Source: DUPH01 sp035449085 (GTDB taxonomy: Bacteria; Verrucomicrobiota; Kiritimatiellia; RFP12; UBA1067). From it: 11,460 nt of DNA. Location of the stretch: NCBI GenBank assembly GCA_035449085.1, contig DAOTKE010000107.1, positions 1-11,460 on the forward strand. Direction: 5' to 3'. Of the stretch, positions 1-8,649 are shown piece after piece (position 1 is the stretch's first letter; each line of letters begins with the position of its first letter). The notes under the pieces are model-generated. The model worked only from the letters and a program-made list of their open reading frames with translations, had not been told where the DNA came from and made no database searches. The translations under genes were made by a program, and so were the position numbers.

Positions 1-2
1 GT

Positions 3-1511
3 TCGTATATCAACACGACGTACAATTCCAAGGGCCTTCACTACACCTATCGGGGTGGATTGCGTACGATGCCGGTCAGCGGCGGCAAGCGGGTGCACGA
101 CGGTACGGGCGATGCAGGGAGTGACGCTTTCGATTTGAACCCCGTTGCCGGCAGCACCTGGGATCTCGCGGGGTTGTATGATGCCGAATCCGGAACGATC
201 GGCGGAGGCGGTGTCGAGGGCGTCCTGTACGTCAGCGTGCTGGTGCGGGCGCATTATACCAGCGACGGCACATCGGAGCGAAAAACGGGAGAGTTGCCCT
301 ATGGACGCCACTTCGGTTTCAGCCTGTGGCGGGGAACGGGCACCGAAATCTTGGGTATGGGGAATGAATGGGGGGCGTATGCCTACAGCATTTTCGGCGT
401 GACCGGCAAGCAAGATTTAAGGGATGCGTCGGGTGGCACGACGTACATTAATGTGGACCGTGACGTGCGTCTGATGGTGGCCCGTATCGCGTTCCATGCG
501 CATGCCGCCGATGACATTGCTGTGTGGCTGGATCCCGATCCCGCACGAGGTGACGATCAGGAGGACGATGTGCGGCGCTATCTCGGCACGGCAAAAGGCG
601 ATCTGAGTTTCGACCGCGTGGCCTACCGGGCCGGCAATATTCCCGTGGTCAACGGTGTGGATTTCGACGAGGTCCGTTTTGGCACGGACTGGGACAGCGT
701 GGCGCCCGGCGTCACCGACAACGTGGCGTTCTGGTATGACGGGCAGAGCTGGTTCTCCACCTATGTGAATACCACTTTTGACCGCAATGGCCTTTCGTAC
801 ACAATGGCCAACGGGGGGCAGATGCCTGTCTCCGGTGGCAAACGCGTGACGCCGGGAACCGGAGAAAGCGGTGCCGACATTCTGCCGCTGAATCCCACTG
901 CGGGCAGTGTGTGGGATCAAGTCGGTCTCTACGACAGCGTGTCCGGATTGATCGGTGGCGGCGAGGTCAGCCGAGTGCTCTATTTCAGTGCGCTGGTGCG
1001 TTCGGTCCATGGGGCCTCCACCGTGACGGAACCAAAAGATAATGGCACCAACTCGCCTCCATTCGGCATGGAGGCGTTCGTGCAGATTACCCGACCGGGC
1101 CTAGGGAGCTTGGGGGCGCTCGGCATGGGCAATGGTTGGAATCAGTGGGCCTACAGTATCGGTGGTGTCTTCGGTTCAACTGATCTGAAGCAGACAAACG
1201 GCACGACCTTTGTGAGCGTCAACACTGCCACGCGTTGGATGGTGGCCAAGATCACGTTCAAGCACATGGTGCCCGACACGGCCACCATCTGGCTCGACCC
1301 CAATCCTGATCACGGCGACAATCAGGCGGGAACCGTGTGCCGCGCGACGGTGAATGGCGACTTCAGCTTCAATCAGCTCGCGTTTCGTTCCGGCAACATT
1401 CCGGGGCTCAACAGTTGGGAGTTTGATGAGGTGCGCTTCGCGACAGACTGGCGCGGTACGGTCACCAATCTGCCGTCGTTGCAACAGGGTGTGATACTCA
1501 AGGTGCGATAA
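3..1511 (+). CDS. C-terminal part of a LamG-like tandem-repeat extracellular protein (5'-truncated by the window)
   Basis: The reading frame is open from the first codon at 3, and the residues before the first possible start already match the repeat (SYINTTYNSKGL here, STYVNTTFDRNGL in the next copy). The real start is therefore upstream, and the TTG at 60 or ATG at 69 should not be used. At least two tandem copies of a unit of about 251 residues are visible: MPVSGGKRV recurs at 69 and 822, WLDPDP/WLDPNP, RxGNIP and FDEVRF(G/A)TDW near the end of each copy. Alternating short hydrophobic strands and the closing FDEVRFGTDW-type motif suggest a concanavalin-A-like (LamG-type) jelly-roll, a fold used in carbohydrate or surface binding. 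That family call is from pattern memory and is moderate. No membrane anchor or sorting signal is seen at the C-terminus, which ends ILKVR. It converges on the GH123 gene with only 3 bases between the stop codons and no hairpin terminator between them. The specific function is unknown. Confidence 0.75.
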   Translation, partial: SYINTTYNSKGLHYTYRGGLRTMPVSGGKRVHDGTGDAGSDAFDLNPVAGSTWDLAGLYDAESGTIGGGGVEGVLYVSVLVRAHYTSDGTSERKTGELPYGRHFGFSLWRGTGTEILGMGNEWGAYAYSIFGVTGKQDLRDASGGTTYINVDRDVRLMVARIAFHAHAADDIAVWLDPDPARGDDQEDDVRRYLGTAKGDLSFDRVAYRAGNIPVVNGVDFDEVRFGTDWDSVAPGVTDNVAFWYDGQSWFSTYVNTTFDRNGLSYTMANGGQMPVSGGKRVTPGTGESGADILPLNPTAGSVWDQVGLYDSVSGLIGGGEVSRVLYFSALVRSVHGASTVTEPKDNGTNSPPFGMEAFVQITRPGLGSLGALGMGNGWNQWAYSIGGVFGSTDLKQTNGTTFVSVNTATRWMVAKITFKHMVPDTATIWLDPNPDHGDNQAGTVCRATVNGDFSFNQLAFRSGNIPGLNSWEFDEVRFATDWRGTVTNLPSLQQGVILKVR

Positions 1512-1514
1512 CAC

Positions 1515-3662
1515 TTACTCATCGGTTGCGGCCTCGATGGCCAGCCGGACACACTGAACGACGGCGGCCAGCGTCGCGTCGTCCAACTTCTCGGCGCGTT
1601 TGAAATCGAACCCGGTCAGAGCGTCGCGTAGCTCAGAGGAGAGGTTCCCCTGCGCCCGCAGCGCACGGATTTTCTCGGACTCTTCGATGCCGTCACGCAG
1701 CATCTCCCAGCGCACCGACGAGCGCGGGCCGGGGTAGAGCAGGAAGGTGTCGCCCGGAGGCCAAGGGCCGAAACTGGAGTCGAAGAGGGGATCGCGCGGC
1801 CAATTGACAAACGACCAGCGCAGAAAGCCATCGAGTCCGTTGGCGGCGGCATAGAGTCCCAGCCAGACGGGCTCGGCCGTGGGACTGGTTGTGAAGGTGT
1901 TCGGACGGCGCGGGCCGCAGCAGACGTAATAGGTCGTGATCTTGCCCTGAGCGCGGCGCTGCGCGACCTCTTCCAGGAACGGCGCGTCAATGTGTGCGAT
2001 GAACTGGCAGTAGTTGGCGAGCTCAATCCCCTTGAAATAACTCGGCGGATGGTTGCCGGGCATGGCGATCTTGATCCCCGGCGCGAATTTTCTGACGCAG
2101 TCCGCTGTGGCCCGGGTGTCTTCCGGGCCGCGTTCATCCATCGCGATGTAGGTGTCGTTCAGCCATCCCTTGCGCTTGAGATGGCGCTGGAAGTCTTGCA
2201 GGAACGGCCCCCAGTACGCCTCGTGTTCCGGCGTGCCCGGCTTAATCACAGGGCGTACGATGTCGCCGGTCTGCCCGTCGGTGTACGAGACGCGGTTCCC
2301 CCAGGTCGCCATGGTGTAGCAGTGGATCTGCGGCCCGATGCCGCAACGCCGTCCGAAGGCGACGTACTTATCGAACAACGTGTAGTCGAACGTCCAGCCC
2401 CCGTCCTTGTTTTTCACGCGCGGGATCATGGTGTGATAGGCGTCAAAGTTCTGGTGATTCCACGGTAGATCGGTGATGGTCACGGTCAGAACCTTCTGGC
2501 CGGCGTTGCCCAGCTCGCGGTAGATAGGCTCCAGAAAACCGTAGTGTTCGGGCGAGAAGGGCTGGACGCCGTGGTAGCGCGCGACAGCCCACGGATGCTG
2601 CCAGAGATCCAGATGGAAGGCCCAATCCTCCGGATCAGGCAGGCGGGCGCCGACGACTTTCAGCTCCAGCGGGAACGCGATCTGGCGGCCGCCCTCGCCG
2701 GTCACGGTGAGCTGTCCGCGATAGAGGCCCGGCTTGGTACGGGCAGGCACAGAGACCGTCAGCCAGACTGGACGGAATCCGCCGGGCGGCAGATCGACCC
2801 GCTCGGCGGTGTCGAGGATATCGCCCACCGACTGCTTGTTGGCCAGCACGTAACGCACGAAACGCGGCACAACCGCCGACGCTGGAATTTCGGCACCGCG
2901 CTCATTCCGTAACGCGGAAGCGCTCAGGCGCAATTGCGGGACCGGATCGGAGGACCAGACCACGAACTGGCCGTGCACGCGTTCGTTACGCCAGGCGGTG
3001 GCGCGCCAACATGTGTTCGATTCATCGCCTTGCGCGTTCTCCGCCGTGATGTGCTCCAGCGGGGCGCAACGGCCGCGCAGGCCGGGCGAGAAGGCAGCCG
3101 GGGAGACCTGGAATTCTACGATGTGGGCACCGGCGCCGCGCACGCTGCTGTCGGTGACCGTCACGCGCAGCAGGCGCGCTTCGACTCGCTCCATGAACGG
3201 GACGATGAAGCCCTCGGAGGTTGACGGTTTGTCATTGCTCGTCCAGTCGGCGACGCGCGTCCAGGCTTTACCGTCTGACGAGGCCTCAATGAAAAAGGAG
3301 TAGACGCGCGGCTGGCCATAGTAGAACCAGATGCGCGCGGCCTGCAACGATGCCGGTTGCTTGAGTTCGATCGTCAGGACTGCCGGGAGTTGCTCGCAGG
3401 CCCAATGGCCGTTGGCGTCGATCTTGCCGTCTGTGACAAAGTGAGGGCCACGGTCACTCCATTGACCCGATACGCTGAGCTTGGCATCGTGTAACGGATT
3501 CGCGAGTTGCGGCGTGACCGGTTCATAGGTGTCGTAGCGCCAGTTGAGCAGGGTCGGGTCGGCCGCGCCCCACCGTGCCCATCCTGACGTGAGCATCAGC
3601 GTCAACAACAGCCGATTCAAACCAAGACCCCGTTTCCCCATGCGTTGTGTTGCTGTGCTCAT
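1515..3662 (-). CDS. Secreted GH123-family (DUF4091) glycoside hydrolase with N-terminal F5/8-type C (discoidin) domain
   Basis: This 715-residue protein is probably an exported glycosidase. Residues 1-34 form a signal peptide: basic KRGLGLNR, a Leu-rich core, and probable cleavage after WGA. Residues ~53-187 resemble a discoidin/F5-8C carbohydrate-binding domain (WSDRGPHFVTDGK, then EASSDGKAWTRVADW). Residues ~215-341 form a beta-sandwich, and ~347-670 a GH123/DUF4091 catalytic barrel. The adjacent acid pair D509-E510 (in AMDERGPED) matches the Asp-Glu dyad of GH123 beta-N-acetylgalactosaminidases, which use substrate-assisted catalysis. Further family marks are YYVCCGPRRPNTF, LDGFLRWSFVNWP, GDTFLLYPGP and RWEMLRDGIEESEKI. 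The ATG at 3662 is chosen because it starts just before the signal peptide, leaves a 26-base gap after the permease stop and has a weak purine-rich stretch (GAGCGAAAG) upstream. A GTG at 3707 would overlap the permease, and an ATG at 3641 lacks a ribosome site. The exact substrate is not determined; many DUF4091 proteins are uncharacterised. Confidence 0.85.
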   Translation of the reverse strand: MSTATQRMGKRGLGLNRLLLTLMLTSGWARWGAADPTLLNWRYDTYEPVTPQLANPLHDAKLSVSGQWSDRGPHFVTDGKIDANGHWACEQLPAVLTIELKQPASLQAARIWFYYGQPRVYSFFIEASSDGKAWTRVADWTSNDKPSTSEGFIVPFMERVEARLLRVTVTDSSVRGAGAHIVEFQVSPAAFSPGLRGRCAPLEHITAENAQGDESNTCWRATAWRNERVHGQFVVWSSDPVPQLRLSASALRNERGAEIPASAVVPRFVRYVLANKQSVGDILDTAERVDLPPGGFRPVWLTVSVPARTKPGLYRGQLTVTGEGGRQIAFPLELKVVGARLPDPEDWAFHLDLWQHPWAVARYHGVQPFSPEHYGFLEPIYRELGNAGQKVLTVTITDLPWNHQNFDAYHTMIPRVKNKDGGWTFDYTLFDKYVAFGRRCGIGPQIHCYTMATWGNRVSYTDGQTGDIVRPVIKPGTPEHEAYWGPFLQDFQRHLKRKGWLNDTYIAMDERGPEDTRATADCVRKFAPGIKIAMPGNHPPSYFKGIELANYCQFIAHIDAPFLEEVAQRRAQGKITTYYVCCGPRRPNTFTTSPTAEPVWLGLYAAANGLDGFLRWSFVNWPRDPLFDSSFGPWPPGDTFLLYPGPRSSVRWEMLRDGIEESEKIRALRAQGNLSSELRDALTGFDFKRAEKLDDATLAAVVQCVRLAIEAATDE

Positions 3663-3688
3663 CGGACACTTTCGCTCGTTGTTTTGTT

Positions 3689-4966
3689 TTAGACGCCCCA
3701 GCACCACCAGACAAAGGCGCAGCCGGCCAGAACCGCCGCGATTGTGAAGGGGATGCCGATCGACATGAAGTCGCGGAATGTGACGGTGTACCCGCGCTTG
3801 CGCAGAATGCCGAGGGTCACGACATTCGCCGAAGCGCCGATCGGGGTGAGGTTACCGCCGAGGCAAGCGCCGATCAGCAGGCCGTACATCATCAAGGGCA
3901 TGGGGGCGTGGATCTGCTCGGCCACCTTCTGTGCCACAGGGATCATGACCAGCAGGTAGGGGACATTGTCCACAAATCCGGAGACAACCACCGAGAAAAC
4001 GACGATCATGATGAAGGCGAGCACCGCGCTGCCGCCCACAGAGTGGGCCATGAAGGCGGAGAGCTTGTCCATCCAGCCCGAATCGCTGAGCCCGCCGACC
4101 AGCACGAAAATGCCGATGAGGAAAAAGGTTGTATCCCAGTCCAGGCCCGAGACCAGTTTGCGCGTGCTGCCCCAGCGTGCGACGAAGCGAAACCAGCTCA
4201 GCGCGACAACGGCCAGAACCAGCGTGTAGACACCGGCAAACCAGGCGAATTCCGGATCAATGGTGGTGGCGAAGGAGAGTCCCACGACCAGGAAGCCCAG
4301 CAGAATCGCGGGCACCCAGGAACGCGCCTTCTCCTTGAGAATCAACTCAGATTTTTCGCGGTGTTTATGGAAGACGAGTCCCAACACGACCAGCGAAGCG
4401 ACCATGCCGAGTTCGACGGCGAAAAAGATGCCGGGTTGTCCCTGATACGCGAAGAAGTCCCAGAAGCCCATGCGCAAGTGGCCGGCCAGAATCATGCTCG
4501 GCGGGTCACCGATCATGGTGGCGGTCCCCTGCAGGTTGCTGCTGACCGCGATGCCGATTAAAAGCGGCACCGGGTTCATCTTCAGTTTGTCCGCCAGACT
4601 CAGCGCGACCGGCGCCACGAGCAGCACCACGGCGACATTCTCGACAAACATCGAGATCAGGCCGGAGAGCACGCATAGGGACAGCATGGCGACGCGCGTG
4701 GACTTTGAGCGGTCGACCAGCCACTCCGCCAGTACGGCGGGCACGCGTGAGAGCAGGAACAGCTCGGCGAGGATCAACGTCCCGAAAAAGAGCCCCATCA
4801 CGTTCCAACTGATCTTCTCGCCAAGCGCCTGTTGCCAGGTCAACACGCCGGTCGCCACCGTCAACAATGCGCCGGCGCAGGCGGTCCAGGAGCGATGATT
4901 CGGCAGGACCACGAAGAGCGCGTAACAAAAGACAAAGACGGTCAGGCTGATCCAGGCGTGTGTCAT
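3689..4966 (-). CDS. SLC13 / ArsB-NhaD-type (IT superfamily) inner-membrane permease
   Basis: This 425-residue, very hydrophobic protein has about ten or more membrane segments. It shows the two-fold internal pseudo-symmetry of ion-transporter-superfamily carriers. SMFVENVAVVLLVAPVA (~105-121) is mirrored by SGFVDNVPYLLVMIPVA (~329-345), and NLQGTATMIGDPPS (~144-157) by GGNLTPIGASANV (~370-382). The paired Asn-Gly/Thr-Pro re-entrant loops are where substrate and Na+ or H+ bind in this superfamily. A central charged loop (KHREKSELILKEKARS, ~201-216) separates the halves. The substrate cannot be read from sequence; carboxylates, inorganic anions, arsenite or Na+/H+ exchange are all known in relatives. 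The ATG at 4966 gives a natural N-terminus, though no good Shine-Dalgarno site is visible. It lies 33 bases after tyrS and 26 bases before the GH123 gene on the same strand, with no terminator between, so co-transcription is likely. Confidence 0.85.
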   Translation of the reverse strand: MTHAWISLTVFVFCYALFVVLPNHRSWTACAGALLTVATGVLTWQQALGEKISWNVMGLFFGTLILAELFLLSRVPAVLAEWLVDRSKSTRVAMLSLCVLSGLISMFVENVAVVLLVAPVALSLADKLKMNPVPLLIGIAVSSNLQGTATMIGDPPSMILAGHLRMGFWDFFAYQGQPGIFFAVELGMVASLVVLGLVFHKHREKSELILKEKARSWVPAILLGFLVVGLSFATTIDPEFAWFAGVYTLVLAVVALSWFRFVARWGSTRKLVSGLDWDTTFFLIGIFVLVGGLSDSGWMDKLSAFMAHSVGGSAVLAFIMIVVFSVVVSGFVDNVPYLLVMIPVAQKVAEQIHAPMPLMMYGLLIGACLGGNLTPIGASANVVTLGILRKRGYTVTFRDFMSIGIPFTIAAVLAGCAFVWWCWGV

Positions 4967-4999
4967 AGTAGGCGGAAGAATGACGCTCGTGAGGAACGG

Positions 5000-6271
5000 T
5001 TATTCGGCGCGCAGCAGGAAGAAGCTCTTCTTGCCGCTGCGCAGAACGGCAAGACGGCCTTCAATCAGGTCTTCCGGCGTGAAACGGCGGTCAAGTCCGC
5101 CCGCCTTCACATTGTTGATGCTGAGTCCGCCCTGCTGTACGAGGCGACGCGCCTCGCCTTTACTGGTAACCATCCCGGCGGCGGCAATGACCTCAAAGGC
5201 CGGTTTGCCGAGGACCTCGGTAGCCGGCAGGGAGGCGGAGGGGACATTGGCGAAGATCGCTTCGAGATCGGCAACGGCGAGACCGTCGAGCGAACCGCCG
5301 AAGAGAACCTGCGTGGCCTTCTTCGCCACGGCCAGGCCTTGCTCGCCGTGGACGGTGCGCGTCAGTTCCTCGGCCAGCACCTGCTGCGCCTCGCGCCGTT
5401 CGGGGGCGGTGGCGACCGCCTGCTCCAGTTCGGCGATACGCGCCATGGGCAGGAAGGTGAAGATCTTGAGGTAGCGGATGACATCCGCGTCCATCGTGCG
5501 CAGGAAGAACTGGTAAAAATCATAGTAGGAGGTCTTGCGCGCATCCAAGAAGATCGCGTTACCCTCGCTCTTGCCGAATTTCTTGCCGGTGCTGTCGCAC
5601 ACCAGCGGGAAGGTCATGCCGAACACTTCCTGCCCCTCGATGCGCCGCACCAGTTCGGTGCCGGCCGTGATGTTGCCCCACTGATCCGAGCCGCCGATCT
5701 GCAGCGTGCAGCCGTAGTTTTTGTAAAGATGGTAGAAATCGTAACCTTGCAGGATCTGGTAGCAGAACTCGGTGAAGCTCATGCCGTCCTCGGACTCCAT
5801 GCGCTTCTTCACGCTGTCCTTGCTGAGCATGACCCCCATACGGAAATAGCGGCCCACGTCGCGCAGGAGGTCGATGAAGGTGAAATCCTTGAACCAGTCG
5901 TAGTTGTTGACCAGGATGGCCGGGTTGGGGGAGGTCGGGCTGAAGTCGATGAAGCGCGAGAGATTCTCTTTGATGCCGACGAGGTTGCGCGCAACCTGTT
6001 CCGCGCTGAGGAGATTGCGCTCTTTGGATTTTCCGGAAGGGTCGCCGATGAGTCCGGTGGCGCCGCCGACGAGCGCGATGACCCTGTGGCCCGCGCGCTG
6101 CAGATGGGCCAGCGCCATGATGGTCACAAAGTTACCGGCCTGCAGGCTGTCATTGGTAGGATCGAAACCCGCGTAGACGGTCAGCGGCGAGTCCAGCGCC
6201 TTGGCCAGTTCCGGGCTGGTCATGTCTTCGAACAGGTGACGGGCTTTGAAGGTGTCGAGAATGTTGGACAT
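5000..6271 (-). CDS. tyrS: Tyrosine--tRNA ligase (TyrRS), class I aminoacyl-tRNA synthetase with S4 domain
   Basis: The 423-residue product has the normal bacterial TyrRS length and order: Rossmann catalytic domain (~1-225), KMSKS-type loop KFGKS (231-235), anticodon-binding helices, and a C-terminal S4 RNA-binding domain (~355-420, with MVTSKGEARRLVQQGG and INN). Tyrosine-binding residues are in place: Y33 and D37 in YAGFDPTND, Y171/Q174/D178 in YQILQGYDFY, and QIGGSDQWGN at 191-200. The loop ALVGGATGLIGDPSGK is classic. The oddity is the HIGH motif, which reads Q-A-G-N (residues 44-47, in DSLQAGNFV); both histidines are replaced, although every other catalytic element looks normal. A good ribosome site, AGGAAA at 6276-6281, lies five bases before the ATG. 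Only about 32 bases separate the start codon from the heptamer array upstream, so there is little room for a dedicated promoter. It is probably the first housekeeping gene of a cluster with the permease and the GH123 gene. Confidence 0.97.
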   Translation of the reverse strand: MSNILDTFKARHLFEDMTSPELAKALDSPLTVYAGFDPTNDSLQAGNFVTIMALAHLQRAGHRVIALVGGATGLIGDPSGKSKERNLLSAEQVARNLVGIKENLSRFIDFSPTSPNPAILVNNYDWFKDFTFIDLLRDVGRYFRMGVMLSKDSVKKRMESEDGMSFTEFCYQILQGYDFYHLYKNYGCTLQIGGSDQWGNITAGTELVRRIEGQEVFGMTFPLVCDSTGKKFGKSEGNAIFLDARKTSYYDFYQFFLRTMDADVIRYLKIFTFLPMARIAELEQAVATAPERREAQQVLAEELTRTVHGEQGLAVAKKATQVLFGGSLDGLAVADLEAIFANVPSASLPATEVLGKPAFEVIAAAGMVTSKGEARRLVQQGGLSINNVKAGGLDRRFTPEDLIEGRLAVLRSGKKSFFLLRAE

Positions 6272-6303
6272 GTTGTTTCCTACGGAAATGTGCGTGGGGG
6301 GTA

Positions 6304-6394
6304 GGTTACAGGTTACAGGTTACAGGTTGCAGGTTACAGGTTGCAGGTTACAGGTTGCAGGTTGCAGGTTACAGGTTACAGGTTAGGGGTTACT
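6304..6394 (+). repeat. Heptamer tandem array GGTTRCA, 11 perfect units plus two degenerate units
   Basis: Eleven contiguous 7-base units run from 6304 to 6380. Each is GGTTACA or GGTTGCA; the variable base reads A A A G A G A G G A A from left to right. Two degenerate units follow (GGTTAGG at 6381-6387, GGTTACT at 6388-6394), then a near-unit GGCTACG. The stop codon of the four-helix-bundle gene (TAA on the minus strand, 6383-6385) and its last two codons lie inside the degenerate units. On the minus strand each TGTAACC unit carries TAA, and because 7 is not a multiple of 3, successive units put stops in different frames. The array ends about 32 bases before the tyrS start codon. Confidence 0.97.
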
Positions 6395-6829
6395 GGCTAC
6401 GAATTCAGATGGGACATCATCAAGCGAAGCCTCGTGAACGGAGTCATATTTCAGGCCGCGTCGCTCCGATTGCTGCAGGTATCCCATAAACGCGCCGATC
6501 TTTTGCTTAGCGGTTTCGCAGTGCGCATAGAGCAGGTCAAACTGTTCTTGGCTGATATAAGCTTGATCCAAGGCGACATAACAGTGGGATTGGACCTCAC
6601 AGACCGATCCATTGGCGATCGACAAGAACTGGACAAACTCTTTGTTGCCTCCGCGACCAAAACCCTCCGCAATATTCGCCATGATCGAGTTGGCCGCATC
6701 GCGGATCTGAGCTTTCAGATCGTAATCGGTCTTAAACCCAGGCAATCGTGTCAGCGTATAGGTTTCGCGGGAAACCTGTCGAGCCTTCTGCCACGCGACA
6801 ATGTCCTCGAAGCGTCTAATGGAAGCCAT
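6383..6829 (-). CDS. Four-helix-bundle protein of the 23S rRNA intervening-sequence (IVP/S23, Avd-like) family
   Basis: The 148-residue product carries the family signature: a first helix with FEDIVAWQKARQVSRETYTLT (~7-27), then DLKAQIRDAANSIMANIAEGFGR (~37-59), EFVQFLSIANGSVCEVQSH (~64-82), and a fourth helix to about residue 120. Family members are usually about 115-130 residues; the extra tail (~121-148) runs into the heptamer array, which supplies the stop codon. The ATG at 6829 is chosen because GGAG at 6836-6839 sits six bases upstream; the ATG at 6835 directly abuts that site. An open frame continues upstream to 6931 but would read through the repeat and the rpsA terminator. The family forms pentameric helical bundles that bind nucleic acid; Avd, the accessory protein of diversity-generating retroelements, belongs to the same superfamily, but no reverse transcriptase or template repeat is present here. 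The function of stand-alone copies is unknown. Confidence 0.85.
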   Translation of the reverse strand: MASIRRFEDIVAWQKARQVSRETYTLTRLPGFKTDYDLKAQIRDAANSIMANIAEGFGRGGNKEFVQFLSIANGSVCEVQSHCYVALDQAYISQEQFDLLYAHCETAKQKIGAFMGYLQQSERRGLKYDSVHEASLDDVPSEFVASNP

Positions 6830-6843
6830 CGTCATCTCCAACG

Positions 6844-6870
6844 TGTAACCTGTAACGTGTAACCTGTAAC
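6844..6870 (-). repeat. Inverted heptamer array upstream of the four-helix-bundle gene
   Basis: Four consecutive units read TGTAACC (6844-6850), TGTAACG (6851-6857), TGTAACC (6858-6864) and TGTAAC (6865-6870). They are the reverse complement of the GGTTACA array at 6304-6394. A more degenerate unit (6837-6843) overlaps the ribosome-binding GGAG of the gene. The array abuts the A-run (U-tract on the minus strand) of the rpsA terminator, with no base between. Confidence 0.93.
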
Positions 6871-6903
6871 AAAAAAACGGGGCGCCTGTTGCCAGGCGCC
6901 CCG
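6871..6903 (-). terminator. Intrinsic (rho-independent) terminator of rpsA
   Basis: A perfect 11-bp G+C-rich stem pairs 6878-6888 (CGGGGCGCCTG) with 6893-6903 around a four-base loop. It is followed on the minus strand by seven U (6871-6877). The hairpin starts seven bases after the rpsA stop codon at 6910-6912. It should insulate rpsA from the downstream four-helix-bundle and tyrS genes. Confidence 0.95.
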
Positions 6904-6909
6904 TATGGC

Positions 6910-8649
<1,740 letters not shown>

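Larger units (their letters stand above)
6304..6870 (-). other. Putative small mobile-like unit: four-helix-bundle gene bracketed by inverted heptamer arrays
   Basis: The gene at 6383-6829 is flanked by arrays of the same 7-base unit in opposite orientation. Comparing 6305-6332 with the reverse complement of 6843-6870 gives 25 matches in 28 positions, like imperfect terminal inverted repeats. The unit begins directly at the U-tract of the rpsA terminator and ends just before the tyrS ribosome site. Its base composition looks visibly less G+C-rich than rpsA or tyrS by eye. I see no transposase, no clear target-site duplication and no IS ends, so calling it mobile is an inference. Members of this protein family are known from intervening sequences in 23S rRNA genes (Leptospira and others), which also have self-complementary ends. 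Confidence 0.5.

Noticed and set aside
1512..1600. Terminator between the convergent LamG-like and GH123 genes
   Set aside because: Only a 4-bp GGCC/GGCC hairpin without a T-run was found; not enough to call a terminator.
4832..6304. 490-codon open frame on the plus strand
   Set aside because: It is antisense to tyrS and the start of the permease, both clear families; no ribosome site or recognisable domain.
6304..6394. CRISPR array
   Set aside because: The units are contiguous 7-mers with no spacers, and no cas gene is present.
6383..6829. Diversity-generating retroelement accessory (Avd) locus
   Set aside because: No reverse transcriptase, template/variable repeat pair or target protein lies in the flanks; neighbours are rpsA and tyrS.
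6341..6862. Plus-strand frame starting with VTGYRLQVTG-like repeats
   Set aside because: The repeats are just the heptamer array, which is open in every plus-strand frame; the rest is antisense to the four-helix-bundle gene.
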